Source: CAIWHR01 sp963717695 (GTDB lineage Bacteria > Pseudomonadota > Gammaproteobacteria > Burkholderiales > Casimicrobiaceae). Taken from it: a stretch of 64,000 bases of DNA. The stretch spans positions 248,001 through 312,000 of the forward strand of contig CAVQWR010000003.1 of assembly GCA_963717695.1 (NCBI GenBank), in the 5' to 3' direction. Below the pieces are notes generated by a model that saw only the letters and a list, made by a program, of their open reading frames with translations, searched no databases and was not told the origin of the DNA. The position numbers were made by a program, and so were the translations under genes. Positions 7,920 to 16,695 of this stretch are shown here, piece by piece. How positions within the stretch are numbered: position 1 is the first letter of the stretch; each line of letters begins with the position of its first letter.

Positions 7920-9800
7920 ATGCAACTTTCCGTCCCCTTCATCCGCCTGCCGCTCGACTTCGACGCGGGGCGTCTCGCCGCGGAAGCCGCGCAGTTCGGG
8001 CCGGACGATTGGCGCCCGCATCCGCAGGGCCATCCGGGCAATTCGGCGCTCCCGCTGATCGCGGTCCGCGGCGATCCCTTCGACGACGGCGTTGCCGGGC
8101 CGATGCTGCCGACCCCACATCTCGAGCGCTGCCCCTATCTTCGCCAGGTGCTCGCGGCGCTGTCCGCTCCGCTCGGCCGGACCCGTCTCATGAAGCTCGA
8201 CGCCCACGCCGAGGCGACGGCGCACGTCGACATCAATTACTACTGGCAGCAGCGCGTGCGCATCCACGTGCCGATCGTGACGTTTCCCGAAGTCGAGTTC
8301 AGCTGCGGCGACGCCGCGACGCACATGGCGCCAGGCGAATGCTGGATCTTCGATACGTGGCGCCGGCACAACGTGCACAACCCCACCTCGCGCGAGCGCA
8401 TCCACCTCGTCGCCGACACCGTGGGCAGCGAGGCGTTCTGGCGGATGACCGAAGGTGCCCAGCCAATACTTACTCTCGCCTTCGCTCCGGACGCCTCGCC
8501 GGCGCTGCGCTACGAGACGTCGAACCTTCCGATCGTCATGTCGCCATGGGAGATCGAGAGCATCTGGGGCGACTGGCTCGCCGACGCCTGCGCGGGGCCG
8601 GCCGACGCCGATGCCATTGCCGCGCTCGGCACGGCGATGCAGCCGGTGCTGCGCGAATGGCGGAGCACGTGGGCCGAGCACGCCGATCGGGCCTCGGGAT
8701 GGCCGACATACGTTCACCTCATCGCGCGGCTGCGCTCCTTGGCCGGCACGTTCGCGGGCCGCATCCCGCTCCCGAACGGAATGGATCTCGCGCAGCTGCT
8801 CGTGCAGTCGCTGCTCCGTGCGATGCACACACCCTCGCTCGCGGGCGGTGGCTCGCAACGAAGTGCGGCGCCCGATCTCGGAGAGACGCCCGTGGCACGC
8901 CCGGAGGCGCCGGCGGTAATCTCTCGCGCGCCGCTGCGCTTCGACCGGCCGCTGGTCATTCTCGGCGCACCCCGCTCGGGCAGCACGCTGCTGTTCGAGA
9001 CGCTCGCCGCCAGCCCGGACCTTGTCACGGTGGGCGGTGAGAGCCATCTGCAGTTCGAGACGATTCACGCGCTGCGGCCCGCGAGCCGCGGATTCGATTC
9101 GAACCGGCTCGACCGCAGCGACGCCGATCCGGCGACGCGGGCCGCGGTCAGGCAGGGTTTTGCAGCCGCACTGCGCGATCGCGAGGGCCGACCGCCCAGG
9201 AGCGCCGCCGTGCGCCTGCTGGAGAAGACGCCAAAGAACGCGTTGCGCCTGCCGTTCCTCGATGCGCTGTTTCCCGATGCGCTCTATGTCTACCTGTATC
9301 GCGACCCGCGCGAAAACGTCAGCAGCCTGATCGAGGGTTGGGAATCGGGCCGGTTCGTGACCTACCCCGGCTTGCCGGACTGGCACGGGCTGCCCTGGTC
9401 TTTCCTGCTCGTGCCGGGCTGGCGCGATCTCGCCGGACGGCCGCTCGCGGCGATCGCCGCCGAGCAGTGGCGACGCACGCAGGAGATCCTGCAGGACGAC
9501 CTCGCCGCCATTCACGCCGAACGCGTGCATGCGCTCGACTACCGCGAATTCGTTGCCGATCCGGCGCGTCACGTGCGCGAAATATGCGCGTTCGCGGGCA
9601 TCCGCATGGACCGGCCCGTTCCGGCAGCGTTGCCTGCGTCCCGCCATACGCTTTCGCCGCCGCATCCGGAGAAATGGCGGCGGCACGAGGACGCGATGGC
9701 GCCTTTCCTGCCGGCGCTGTTCGCGGCCGACGCGCAAGCCCGCAGGCTCCTGAGCGATGCGCGCGGGCGCACCGCGCCCGATCGCGCGGCTGTCGGATGA
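7920..9800 (+). CDS. Fused aspartyl/asparaginyl beta-hydroxylase-like and sulfotransferase protein
   Basis: Predicted two-enzyme protein of 626 residues. Residues about 60-170 resemble the Asp/Asn beta-hydroxylase (2-oxoglutarate/Fe) domain: HVD at 102-104, RVRIHVPI around 112-119 and HNVHN at 150-154 with RERIHLV, giving the H-x-D...H metal triad. A helical middle (about 200-310) follows. Residues about 343-600 are a PAPS-dependent sulfotransferase: the 5'-phosphosulfate loop GAPRSGST at 349-356, LLEKTPKN, and the 3'-phosphate motif YRDPRENVSSL. Start ATG at 7920; no clear Shine-Dalgarno. It overlaps the next gene by ATGA. Substrate unknown; protein or peptide modification is a guess from domain types. 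Confidence 0.82.
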   Translation: MQLSVPFIRLPLDFDAGRLAAEAAQFGPDDWRPHPQGHPGNSALPLIAVRGDPFDDGVAGPMLPTPHLERCPYLRQVLAALSAPLGRTRLMKLDAHAEATAHVDINYYWQQRVRIHVPIVTFPEVEFSCGDAATHMAPGECWIFDTWRRHNVHNPTSRERIHLVADTVGSEAFWRMTEGAQPILTLAFAPDASPALRYETSNLPIVMSPWEIESIWGDWLADACAGPADADAIAALGTAMQPVLREWRSTWAEHADRASGWPTYVHLIARLRSLAGTFAGRIPLPNGMDLAQLLVQSLLRAMHTPSLAGGGSQRSAAPDLGETPVARPEAPAVISRAPLRFDRPLVILGAPRSGSTLLFETLAASPDLVTVGGESHLQFETIHALRPASRGFDSNRLDRSDADPATRAAVRQGFAAALRDREGRPPRSAAVRLLEKTPKNALRLPFLDALFPDALYVYLYRDPRENVSSLIEGWESGRFVTYPGLPDWHGLPWSFLLVPGWRDLAGRPLAAIAAEQWRRTQEILQDDLAAIHAERVHALDYREFVADPARHVREICAFAGIRMDRPVPAALPASRHTLSPPHPEKWRRHEDAMAPFLPALFAADAQARRLLSDARGRTAPDRAAVG

Positions 9801-10927
9801 GCGAGGCCGCGCCCGTGTCGCAAGGCGACGCAACAGCGCCCGTGAACCCCGCGGAGCTCGGCAGCGTCTTCACGACCAACCTGCCGAAAATCCTGCGCGA
9901 GCTCGGTGCGTCGCTGCTCGTCACCACCTACCAGACCGGCAAGCTCATCGTGGTCCGGCACGACGGGCAATCGATCAATACGTACTTTGTCGGCGTGCGC
10001 AAGCCGATGGGGTTGGCCGCCGACGCCGCACGCCTCGTCGTCGGCACGGAAACCGGCATCCGGGAGTTCCGCAACGTCCCCGACGTGTCCGCGCGGCTCG
10101 ATCCGCCCGGGCGTCACGATGCGGTCTACGTGTTTCGCAATCATCACGTGACCGGCGACATCGACATCCACGAGATGGCGCTCGGCGCGAGCGGCGAGCT
10201 GTGGTTCGTCAATACGCGCTTCTCGTGCCTTTGCACGCTCAAGTGCGAGCAAAGCTTCGTGCCGCGCTGGAGGCCGAACTTCATCACCGGCCTCTCGCCG
10301 GAGGATCGCTGTCATCTCAACGGTCTCGCCATGGCCGACGGAAAGCCGCGCTGGCTCACCGCGCTCGGCGCGACCGACACCGTGCAGGGATGGCGCGCCA
10401 ACAAGAAGGATGGCGGCGTGCTCATTGACTTCGCGACGGGCGACGTCGTCGCGCGCGGGCTGTCGATGCCGCACAGTCCGCGCTGGCACCGCGAGCGGGT
10501 CTGGGTGCTGGAGTCGGGACGCGGCAGCCTGGCCGTCGTCGATCCCGCGACCGGTGCAGTCGAGACCGTCGCGCGCGTGCCCGGCTTCACACGCGGTCTT
10601 TCCTTCCTCGGCCCGCTCGCATTCATCGGCCTGTCGCAGCTTCGCGAGACCAACGCCTTCACCGACATTCCGATCACCGACGAGAACGCCGACCGCATGA
10701 GCGGCGTCTGGGTCGTCAACATCGAGACCGGCAGGACGATCGCATTCCTGAAATTCAGCGGCGCGGTGCAGGAAATATTCGCGGTGCACGCGCTCGCCGG
10801 CAGCGCCTACCCGGAAATCCTGGACGAGGGCAGCGATCTGCTGAAGACGACCTACGTACTCCCCGACGAAGCGCTGCAGGATGTCCGCTTCGTGCCGAAG
10901 GCGCCCGGCGGCGGCACCGCAGCCTGA
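9797..10927 (+). CDS. TIGR03032-family protein
   Basis: A 376-residue protein of unknown function resembling the TIGR03032 family (conserved opening LPKILRELGASLLVTTYQTG, near residues 32-51). The rest shows repeated beta-rich segments with IDIHEMAL, LWFVNTRFSCL and LNGLAMADGKPRWLTALG, suggesting a beta-propeller-like fold; two Cys (FSCLCTLKCE region) are conserved-looking. There is no signal peptide. The ATG at 9797 overlaps the stop of the hydroxylase-sulfotransferase gene (ATGA), implying coupled translation and a shared role. Family members often occur beside sulfotransferase or TPR proteins; I cannot assign a reaction. A strong hairpin follows about 165 bp downstream. Confidence 0.8.
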   Translation: MSEAAPVSQGDATAPVNPAELGSVFTTNLPKILRELGASLLVTTYQTGKLIVVRHDGQSINTYFVGVRKPMGLAADAARLVVGTETGIREFRNVPDVSARLDPPGRHDAVYVFRNHHVTGDIDIHEMALGASGELWFVNTRFSCLCTLKCEQSFVPRWRPNFITGLSPEDRCHLNGLAMADGKPRWLTALGATDTVQGWRANKKDGGVLIDFATGDVVARGLSMPHSPRWHRERVWVLESGRGSLAVVDPATGAVETVARVPGFTRGLSFLGPLAFIGLSQLRETNAFTDIPITDENADRMSGVWVVNIETGRTIAFLKFSGAVQEIFAVHALAGSAYPEILDEGSDLLKTTYVLPDEALQDVRFVPKAPGGGTAA

Positions 10928-11092
10928 GCTTGCCGGCCGCGCATCCGCGGACCACGCGCTGCACGACACGACCGGCGTCTCGATCGTCGCCCAACCCCTC
11001 GAGGGGCGGCTCGTCGGCGCGGGAGCGACGCAGGTCAGGGGAAGGCTCGCGGCCCTGCACGCGTCCGAATACCTTCCTCCATGACCGCCGCG

Positions 11093-11120
11093 AAACGGGC
11101 GGCCCGCCGGCCGCCCGTTT
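11093..11120. terminator. Bidirectional terminator hairpin
   Basis: Perfect 12-bp stem AAACGGGCGGCC / GGCCGCCCGTTT with a four-base CGCC loop. Short A and T runs flank it, so it can serve both the plus-strand TIGR03032 gene and the minus-strand hydrolase gene that converge here. Confidence 0.7.
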
Positions 11121-11141
11121 GCGTCCAATGCCGAAGCGGTG

Positions 11142-12020
11142 CTAGGCCACGCCGTATTTCGCGAACCACGCGAGCATTCGCTTCCAGCCGTCCTCGGCGT
11201 CCGCCTTGCGGTAATTGTCCGGCCGGAAGTCGGCGTGGAAACCGTGTCCCGCGTCCGGATACATGACGAGCTCCGCGGGCGTGCCCTGTGCCTTCAGCGC
11301 GGCGAAGAATTTCTCCACCTGCGCGGCCGGAACACCGGCATCCTTCGCGCCGTAGAGGCCCAGCACCGGCGACTTGATTTCGCCGACGAGATCCATCGCC
11401 GTCTTCGGCGTGTACTCGTTGGCGGTGCCGCCCACCGGGCCGTACCACGACACGACGGCCTTGAGCTTGTGATTGGACGCCGCATAGATGAGCGGCGTGC
11501 GTCCGCCGCGGCAGAAGCCCGTGATGCCGCAGCGCGCGAGATCTCCCTTGCCGCTGGCGCGGACGAATTCGACCGTCGCGTCGTAGTCGGAGACGAGCTC
11601 GCTGTCGTACTTGGTGTTCACGATCGGCGCGATTTCCGCCATCGACTTCAACTGCGTGAGATCGGCCTTGCGCGTGTACAGATCCGGCACGATCGCGTAA
11701 TAGCCTTCCTTCGCGAGCCGCCGGCAGATGTCCTTCATGTAGTGGTTGAGGCCGAAGATCTCGGCCGCGACGAGCACCACCGGAAAGGGTCCGCCTTTCG
11801 TCGGCATCGCGCGATACCCGCGCAGGTTGCCGGTGGGCGTCGGAATCGACACATCCTCGGCCACGAGCCCTCCGGCATCCGTATTGATTTCCTGTGCCGA
11901 TGCCGGTCGCGACAGCGCCAGCGCGGCGCTCGCGCCGAGCGCGGTCCAGATGAAATCGCGGCGGTCGAAATCCTTCTCGGGCAGCATGCCCTTCATATCC
12001 TGTTCGAGATCGAGCGCCAT
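11142..12020 (-). CDS. Tat-exported dienelactone hydrolase family protein
   Basis: Predicted alpha/beta-hydrolase of 292 residues. The N-terminus carries a twin-arginine signal (DRRDFIW at 19-25, then a hydrophobic stretch ending ASAQE), so it should act in the periplasm. The catalytic nucleophile is the Cys of GFCRGG, with the acid around YGAKDAGV and the His in AGHGFH, the Cys-Asp-His triad of dienelactone hydrolases. The start ATG at 12020 has GGAGG 5 nt upstream. It lies 86 nt downstream of the pyrimidine genes on the same strand, without functional link. The true substrate is unknown; many such exported homologues are annotated only as carboxymethylenebutenolidase. Confidence 0.83.
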   Translation of the reverse strand: MALDLEQDMKGMLPEKDFDRRDFIWTALGASAALALSRPASAQEINTDAGGLVAEDVSIPTPTGNLRGYRAMPTKGGPFPVVLVAAEIFGLNHYMKDICRRLAKEGYYAIVPDLYTRKADLTQLKSMAEIAPIVNTKYDSELVSDYDATVEFVRASGKGDLARCGITGFCRGGRTPLIYAASNHKLKAVVSWYGPVGGTANEYTPKTAMDLVGEIKSPVLGLYGAKDAGVPAAQVEKFFAALKAQGTPAELVMYPDAGHGFHADFRPDNYRKADAEDGWKRMLAWFAKYGVA

Positions 12021-12106
12021 GTTGCCTCCGTGATGCACGTGTTTGAAGTGAATACGACGCGGGCGAAATCCGGCGTGCTTCGACACCGCACGCGGGTGCG
12101 GTGGAA

Positions 12107-13381
12107 TCAGGCCTCGTGCACGACCTCGCCGCCCACCAGCGTGTAGCGAACGCGTCCGGCGAGCTCGAGCCCGAGGAAAGGCGTGTTCTTCCCCTGGCTC
12201 GCCAGTGCCGACGCCACGACCGTCCACGCCTCGTGCGGATCGAAGATGCAGACGTCCGCGGCCCCGCCGGGGGCGAGGTGGCCCGCGTCGATGCCGAGGA
12301 TCGCCGCGGGTCGCACGGTAACGCGAGCCAGAGCGTCCGGGAGCCCGACCTTGTTCTCCGCAGCCCATTTGAGCGTCAGCGGCAGCAGAAGTTCGAGGCC
12401 GGTCGCGCCGGGCTCGGCCTCGGCGAACGGCACCTGCTTCGCATCGTCGTCGACGGGCGAATGGTCCGAGCACACGGCGTCGATCGTGCCGTCGACGAGC
12501 CCTGCGCGCAGCGCAGCGCGGTCGCGCGTGCCGCGTAGCGGCGGCACGAGGCGGCATTGAGTGTCGAACCAGCCGATGTCGTTGTCGCACAGGTGCAGGT
12601 GATGCACGGCGACGTCGCAGGTGACGGCAAGGCCGCCCTTCTTCGCGGCGGCGACCATCGCCACGCCGTCGGCCGTCGACAGCCGGCAAAGGTGCACGCC
12701 GGCGCCCGTCTCGCGCACCAGCGCGAAGATCGTCGCCAGCGCGATGGTCTCGGCCGACGCGGGGATCGTCGAAAGGCCGAGCCGCGTCGCGACCTCGCCG
12801 TCGTGCGCGACGCCACCCTTGCCGAGGTACGGATCCTGCGGGCGCAGCCAGACACGATGGCCGAACGTCGAAGCGTACTGCATCGCGCGAAGCAGCACCT
12901 GCGTGTCGGCGAGCGCGGCTTCCGATTGCGAGAACGCAACGCAGCCCGCCTCTGCCAACTCGCCCATCTCGGTCAGCTCTAGGCCCTTGAGGCCCACCGT
13001 GAGCGCGCCGACCGGGTGCACGTGCGCCTGGTTGAGCGAGCGCGCGCGGTGCTTCAGCATTTCGACGAGGCCCGGCTCGTCGAGCGGCGGATCGGTGTCC
13101 GGCGGACACGCGAGGCTCGTCACGCCGCCCACCACGGCGGCGTGCATTTCCGACTCCAGCGTGGCCTTGTACTCGAAGCCAGGCTCGCGCAGCCGCGCGG
13201 CAAGGTCGACGAGCCCGGGCGCGACGACGAGCCCCTTGGCGTCGATCGTGCGCGTAGCGTTCCATCCGGCGGGCGCCGTGCCGATGGCGGCGACCTTGCC
13301 CGCCGACACGTAGAGCGTCGCTACCCGGTCGACGCCATTCTTCGGGTCGACGATGCGGCCGTTCCTGATCTCGATCTTCAC
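12107..13381 (-). CDS. pyrX: Dihydroorotase-like protein lacking metal ligands (PyrC'/PyrX)
   Basis: A 424-residue dihydroorotase homologue of the type found beside pyrB. The amidohydrolase fold is clear (VAPGLVDL near residue 53, GGVTSLACPPDT, SDHSP near 320). However, the DxHxH metal-binding motif of active enzymes reads D-L-A-A-R at 59-63: both His ligands are replaced. In Pseudomonas such inactive PyrC' subunits hold the PyrB trimers together to form active aspartate transcarbamoylase, and an active pyrC lies elsewhere; I infer the same here. The gene starts 31 nt after pyrB and is cotranscribed with it. Start ATG at 13381. No truncation. Direct evidence of inactivity is only the motif loss. 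Confidence 0.86.
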   Translation of the reverse strand: MKIEIRNGRIVDPKNGVDRVATLYVSAGKVAAIGTAPAGWNATRTIDAKGLVVAPGLVDLAARLREPGFEYKATLESEMHAAVVGGVTSLACPPDTDPPLDEPGLVEMLKHRARSLNQAHVHPVGALTVGLKGLELTEMGELAEAGCVAFSQSEAALADTQVLLRAMQYASTFGHRVWLRPQDPYLGKGGVAHDGEVATRLGLSTIPASAETIALATIFALVRETGAGVHLCRLSTADGVAMVAAAKKGGLAVTCDVAVHHLHLCDNDIGWFDTQCRLVPPLRGTRDRAALRAGLVDGTIDAVCSDHSPVDDDAKQVPFAEAEPGATGLELLLPLTLKWAAENKVGLPDALARVTVRPAAILGIDAGHLAPGGAADVCIFDPHEAWTVVASALASQGKNTPFLGLELAGRVRYTLVGGEVVHEA

Positions 13382-13412
13382 GTTGCGGCGAGGCCTTCGC
13401 TTGGTTGTGGCG

Positions 13413-14372
13413 TCAATTTCCGGCGACCATGCTCATCACCGCCATCCGCACGGCGATGCCGAACGTGACCTGCGGCAGGATCACCGAGCGGGCGCCGTCG
13501 GCGACCGCCGAATCGATCTCGACGCCGCGATTCATCGGTCCCGGGTGCATCACGATCGCATCGGGCTTCGCGAGGGCGAGCTTCTCCGGCGTGAGTCCGT
13601 AGTGCTTGAAGTATTCGCCGGCCGAAGGCAGCAGCGCGCCGTTCATCCGCTCGTTCTGCAGCCGCAGCATCACGATCACGTCGCAGCCGGCGAGGCCGGC
13701 GCGCATGTCGTGGTGAACATGCACGCCCATTGCGTTCACCGCCGTCGGCAGCAGCGTCTTCGGTCCGACGACGCGCACCTCGGGCGTGCCGAGCGTCGTG
13801 AGGCCGTGGATCAGCGAGCGGGCGACGCGCGAGTGCAGCACGTCGCCGACGATCGCCACCGTGAGGTGGCGGAACTCCTTCTTGTAGTGCCGGATCGTGA
13901 AGAGGTCGAGCAGACCCTGCGTCGGATGCGCGTGGCGCCCGTCGCCCGCGTTGATCACGTGCACGTGATTGCGGCCGGTGCGGTTGAGATGCGCGGCGAT
14001 GAGGTGCGGCGCGCCGGACTCGGCGTGGCGGACGACGAACATGTCGGCGTTCATCGCCGTGAGGTTGTCGACGGTGTCGAGCAGCGTCTCGCCCTTGCTC
14101 GTCGACGATGCGCCGATGTTGAGGTTGATGACGTCCGCCGACAGCCGTTTGGCCGCGATCTCGAAGGTCGTGCGCGTGCGCGTCGAATTCTCGAAGAAGA
14201 GGTTGAACACCGACCGGCCGCGCAGCAGCGGGACCTTCTTCACCTCGCGCTCCGAGATCGACGCGAACGGGACCGCCGCATCGAGGATGCGCACGATCAC
14301 CTCCGCGGGCAGGCCCTCCAGCGTCAGCAGGTGGATGAGCCGGCCGTCGGCGTCGAGCTGGGGGTTACGCAT
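13413..14372 (-). CDS. pyrB: Aspartate carbamoyltransferase catalytic subunit
   Basis: Condenses carbamoyl phosphate with aspartate, the committed step of pyrimidine synthesis; cytoplasmic. Length 319 residues. The carbamoyl-phosphate signature FFENSTRTRTTFE is at about 58-70, STSKGET near 88, HPTQ near 145 and MHPGPMNRG near 280. The start ATG at 14372 overlaps the end of pyrR by 8 nt (ATGCGTAA), indicating coupled translation. The partner is the pseudo-dihydroorotase just downstream, and PyrR upstream may regulate the operon. No regulatory-subunit gene pyrI is present, consistent with the PyrB-PyrC' class. Confidence 0.96.
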   Translation of the reverse strand: MRNPQLDADGRLIHLLTLEGLPAEVIVRILDAAVPFASISEREVKKVPLLRGRSVFNLFFENSTRTRTTFEIAAKRLSADVINLNIGASSTSKGETLLDTVDNLTAMNADMFVVRHAESGAPHLIAAHLNRTGRNHVHVINAGDGRHAHPTQGLLDLFTIRHYKKEFRHLTVAIVGDVLHSRVARSLIHGLTTLGTPEVRVVGPKTLLPTAVNAMGVHVHHDMRAGLAGCDVIVMLRLQNERMNGALLPSAGEYFKHYGLTPEKLALAKPDAIVMHPGPMNRGVEIDSAVADGARSVILPQVTFGIAVRMAVMSMVAGN

Positions 14373-14889
14373 TGCCTGCTCCGGTCGCGCTCTTCGTGGT
14401 GGAAAGCGAAAGCTTGCCGTCGTCCGAGCGCGCGAGCTCGAGCGAGAGGTTCTCCGCGACGGCGAGGCGCGTGCCGGCGTAGGTGGGTTCGATCGGCAGC
14501 TCGCGGCCGCCGCGATCGACCAGCACGGCGAGCTCGATGCGCGCCGGGCGGCCGTAGTCGAACAGCTCGTTGATCGCGGCGCGCACGCTGCGGCCGGTGT
14601 AGAGGACGTCGTCGACCAGCACGATCGTCGCGCCGTCGACCGGAAACGGAATCTCGGTGCGCTTCAGCGCAGGCTTCAGGCCGGTCCGGTTGAAATCGTC
14701 GCGGTAGAACGACACGTCGATGTACCCGACGGCGTGTTCGCCGGGAATCATCTGCGCGAGGCGCTGCGCGATCCACGCGCCGCCGGAGTAGATTCCGACG
14801 AACTTCGCGTCGAACGCGACGGCGCCCTGCATGCGCTCCGCGAGCGCGGCCAGCGTCTTTTCGGCGTCAGGCAGGGGCATTCGGGTCAT
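14365..14889 (-). CDS. pyrR: PyrR bifunctional regulator / uracil phosphoribosyltransferase
   Basis: A 174-residue type I phosphoribosyltransferase. The PRPP-binding loop IVLVDDVLYTGRSVRAA is near residues 95-111, preceded by YIDVSFYRDDF, and the segment PAYVGK seen in attenuator PyrR is replaced by EPTYAGTR. In Firmicutes PyrR controls pyr mRNA; in proteobacteria its role is less certain. The start at 14889 (MTRMPLPD) is chosen because AAGG lies upstream; the ATG at 14880 is the alternative. It overlaps the end of ruvX by 23 nt and the start of pyrB by 8 nt, so yqgE-ruvX-pyrR-pyrB-pyrX look like one transcript. Confidence 0.9.
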   Translation of the reverse strand: MTRMPLPDAEKTLAALAERMQGAVAFDAKFVGIYSGGAWIAQRLAQMIPGEHAVGYIDVSFYRDDFNRTGLKPALKRTEIPFPVDGATIVLVDDVLYTGRSVRAAINELFDYGRPARIELAVLVDRGGRELPIEPTYAGTRLAVAENLSLELARSDDGKLSLSTTKSATGAGNA

Positions 14890-15333
14890 CGCCTTGGGGT
14901 GCGCGGTCGAACCACGCTTGAAGAATGAGCTGCGCGGCAACGGCATCGCGCGCCGCCTTGCGCGTTTCGCGCCGGGTGCCGGGAGTCTCCGCCAGCGCCG
15001 TTGTCGCTTCGCGGGTCGAGTAGCGCTCGTCCGCCCGGAGCACCGGAAGGGCGAAGTTCGTCGCAAGCTCGCGTGCGAACCTGTCGGACGCTGCCGTCAT
15101 CCCGTGCGGCGTGCCGTCGGCGTGCACCGGCCGGCCGACGACAAGCGCAGCCGGCTCCCACTGCGCAATCAGCTGCGCAATCTTTCCAGTCGGAGCGACG
15201 CAGTCGCGGCGTCGACCGTCGCGAGCGGATGCGCGATGCGGATCAGCGTGTTGCCGACCGCGACGCCGATCTTGCGCGTGCCGAAATCGAAGGCGAGGAT
15301 CGTTCGCTCCCTCGCCTGCGGATCGGCAGCCAA
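14867..15333 (-). CDS. ruvX: Holliday junction resolvase-like YqgF/RuvX (one frameshift)
   Basis: Predicted RNase H-fold nuclease implicated in pre-16S rRNA 5' processing. N-terminal ILAFDFGTRKIGVAVGN carries the first catalytic Asp; VVGRPVHADG follows, and the C-terminal acid is in RADERYSTREA. The only start in frame is TTG at 15333, one codon-length gap after the yqgE stop, in the same frame. One base is missing near 15180 (an AAAG run read as AAG), which switches frames between LRLE and KIAQLIAQWEP. Corrected length is 155 residues, typical. The 3' end overlaps pyrR. Both halves match the family, so the break is probably an error. Confidence 0.85.
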
Positions 15334-15336
15334 GAG

Positions 15337-15903
15337 TCACGCGTGCCCGACGGCGTCGGACAGCCGCGAGAAATCGATGCCGAGAAGGCGCATCGCCGCA
15401 GGCAGGCGCGCGTCGGCCGGGGTGTCGAACATCACGTCCGCATCGGCAGCGACGGTGAGCCAGGCGTTCTGGCCGATCTCGTGCTCGAGCTGCCCCGCCG
15501 ACCAGCCCGCGTAGCCGAGCGACACGAACACGTCCTTGGGGCCCTCGCCGCGGCCGACCGCCTCGAGCACGTCCTTCGACGTCGTGAGCCCGAGGTCGTC
15601 CTTGACGGCGAGCGTCGACTGCCAGTTGCCGAGCGGACGGTGCAGCACGAAGCCGCGATCGACCTGCACCGGGCCGCCGAAGTGCACGGGCGTCGCGCGG
15701 AGGCGCTTGGCCGTCGCCGGGACCTCGATCTGCTCCAGCAGGGCCGAGAGCATCATGTCGGTCGGCTTGTTGATGACGATGCCGAGCGCGCCGTCCTTGT
15801 TGTGCTCGCACACGTAGGTGAGGGTGTGGGCGAAATTCGGATCGGCCATCGCGGGCATCGCGATGAGGAAGTGATCCGTGAAGTTGGCGGATGAGCCGGC
15901 CAT
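15337..15903 (-). CDS. yqgE: YqgE/AlgH family protein (UPF0301)
   Basis: Conserved 188-residue protein of unknown biochemistry, linked to alginate regulation in Pseudomonas under the name AlgH. The family pattern is intact: LIAMPAMADPNFAHTLTYVCEH at the N-terminus, GALGIVINKP, VHFGGPVQ near the middle and SLGYAGWSAGQLE. The ATG at 15903 gives MAGSSANFTDHF; a weak TCC-rich leader precedes it. It is the first gene of the apparent yqgE-ruvX-pyrR-pyrB-pyrX run and is divergent from the BON-domain gene 72 bp away. The yqgE-ruvX pairing is widely conserved in proteobacteria. Confidence 0.93.
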   Translation of the reverse strand: MAGSSANFTDHFLIAMPAMADPNFAHTLTYVCEHNKDGALGIVINKPTDMMLSALLEQIEVPATAKRLRATPVHFGGPVQVDRGFVLHRPLGNWQSTLAVKDDLGLTTSKDVLEAVGRGEGPKDVFVSLGYAGWSAGQLEHEIGQNAWLTVAADADVMFDTPADARLPAAMRLLGIDFSRLSDAVGHA

Positions 15904-15975
15904 AGGACGAATTGTAAACGCCGCGCCCCCGCGGCACAATTCGAATCCCCTTCGTCACGCGCGCCGGAGGACCGA

Positions 15976-16548
15976 TTGCGCCGTCCCGACGACTTTCCCG
16001 GCAGACCCGGCCTTCGCGAGGCGCCGCCGATGTCCATCGCCGCGCCGCAAGTTGCCGCGTGGCGCGGCATGCGCCGCAACGTCGCGGCGGGCGTCGCGCT
16101 CGCCGGATGCGCGATCTCATGCGCCGTGTCACACGCAGGCGCCGAAGATATGGTGCAGCTCGACCCCTTTGCGCAGGCAACCGGCGGTTATCCGGGCTGC
16201 GCGCCGACGGCGCCCCCGCTCCTGACGCTCGCGCAGTCGCGCGTCGCCGCGCACGAGCGCGCCGAGCGCGGCACGCGCTGCGCGATGGAGGGCACATGCG
16301 AACCGGGCGGCGCCTATCGCCGCGACGGCGAGGTCAATGAAAACGTCCGCGCCGCGCTTGCCGCCAACCGCGCGTTCGCGAACACGTCGCTGTGGCTCAC
16401 GACGACGCGCAGGTGGGTCACGCTGTCCGGCTGCGTGCACACGCAGTCGCAGCGGCGCGCGCTCGTGAAGTTCGTTGCGGCGCAGCCCATGGTCGAGCGC
16501 GTGTTCGACGAAACGCGCATCGGCACGCGCGGCGCCGCGGCGAAATAG
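15976..16548 (+). CDS. Exported BON-domain protein
   Basis: Small secreted protein. After a hydrophobic signal segment (MRRNVAAGVALAGCAISC, ending SHAGAED) and a Pro/Cys-containing linker, the last 65 residues form a BON domain (VNENVRAALAANRAF, WVTLSGCVHTQSQRRAL, PMVERVFDETRI), the fold that binds phospholipid or other ligands in osmotically induced OsmY-like proteins. Start choice is open: a TTG at 15976 has GGAGG five bases upstream, the best ribosome site, whereas ATG codons at 16030 or 16069 give a more normal signal peptide. With the TTG start the protein is 190 residues. A Cys in the signal region could make it a lipoprotein, but no clean lipobox is seen. Confidence 0.65.
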   Translation: MRRPDDFPGRPGLREAPPMSIAAPQVAAWRGMRRNVAAGVALAGCAISCAVSHAGAEDMVQLDPFAQATGGYPGCAPTAPPLLTLAQSRVAAHERAERGTRCAMEGTCEPGGAYRRDGEVNENVRAALAANRAFANTSLWLTTTRRWVTLSGCVHTQSQRRALVKFVAAQPMVERVFDETRIGTRGAAAK

Positions 16549-16695
16549 CGGCAGCGGCGGAAAGCCGTCTCATAAACGTCGCGAGCAGCCCCGACCGCCT
16601 CAGTTGCCAAATGAGGGCGCGCAGCGAGTTCTGAGACAGTACGAACCGGTACGGCGAAGAACGAGCGAGGACGCGAAAGCGCAAGCTTCAGTGAA

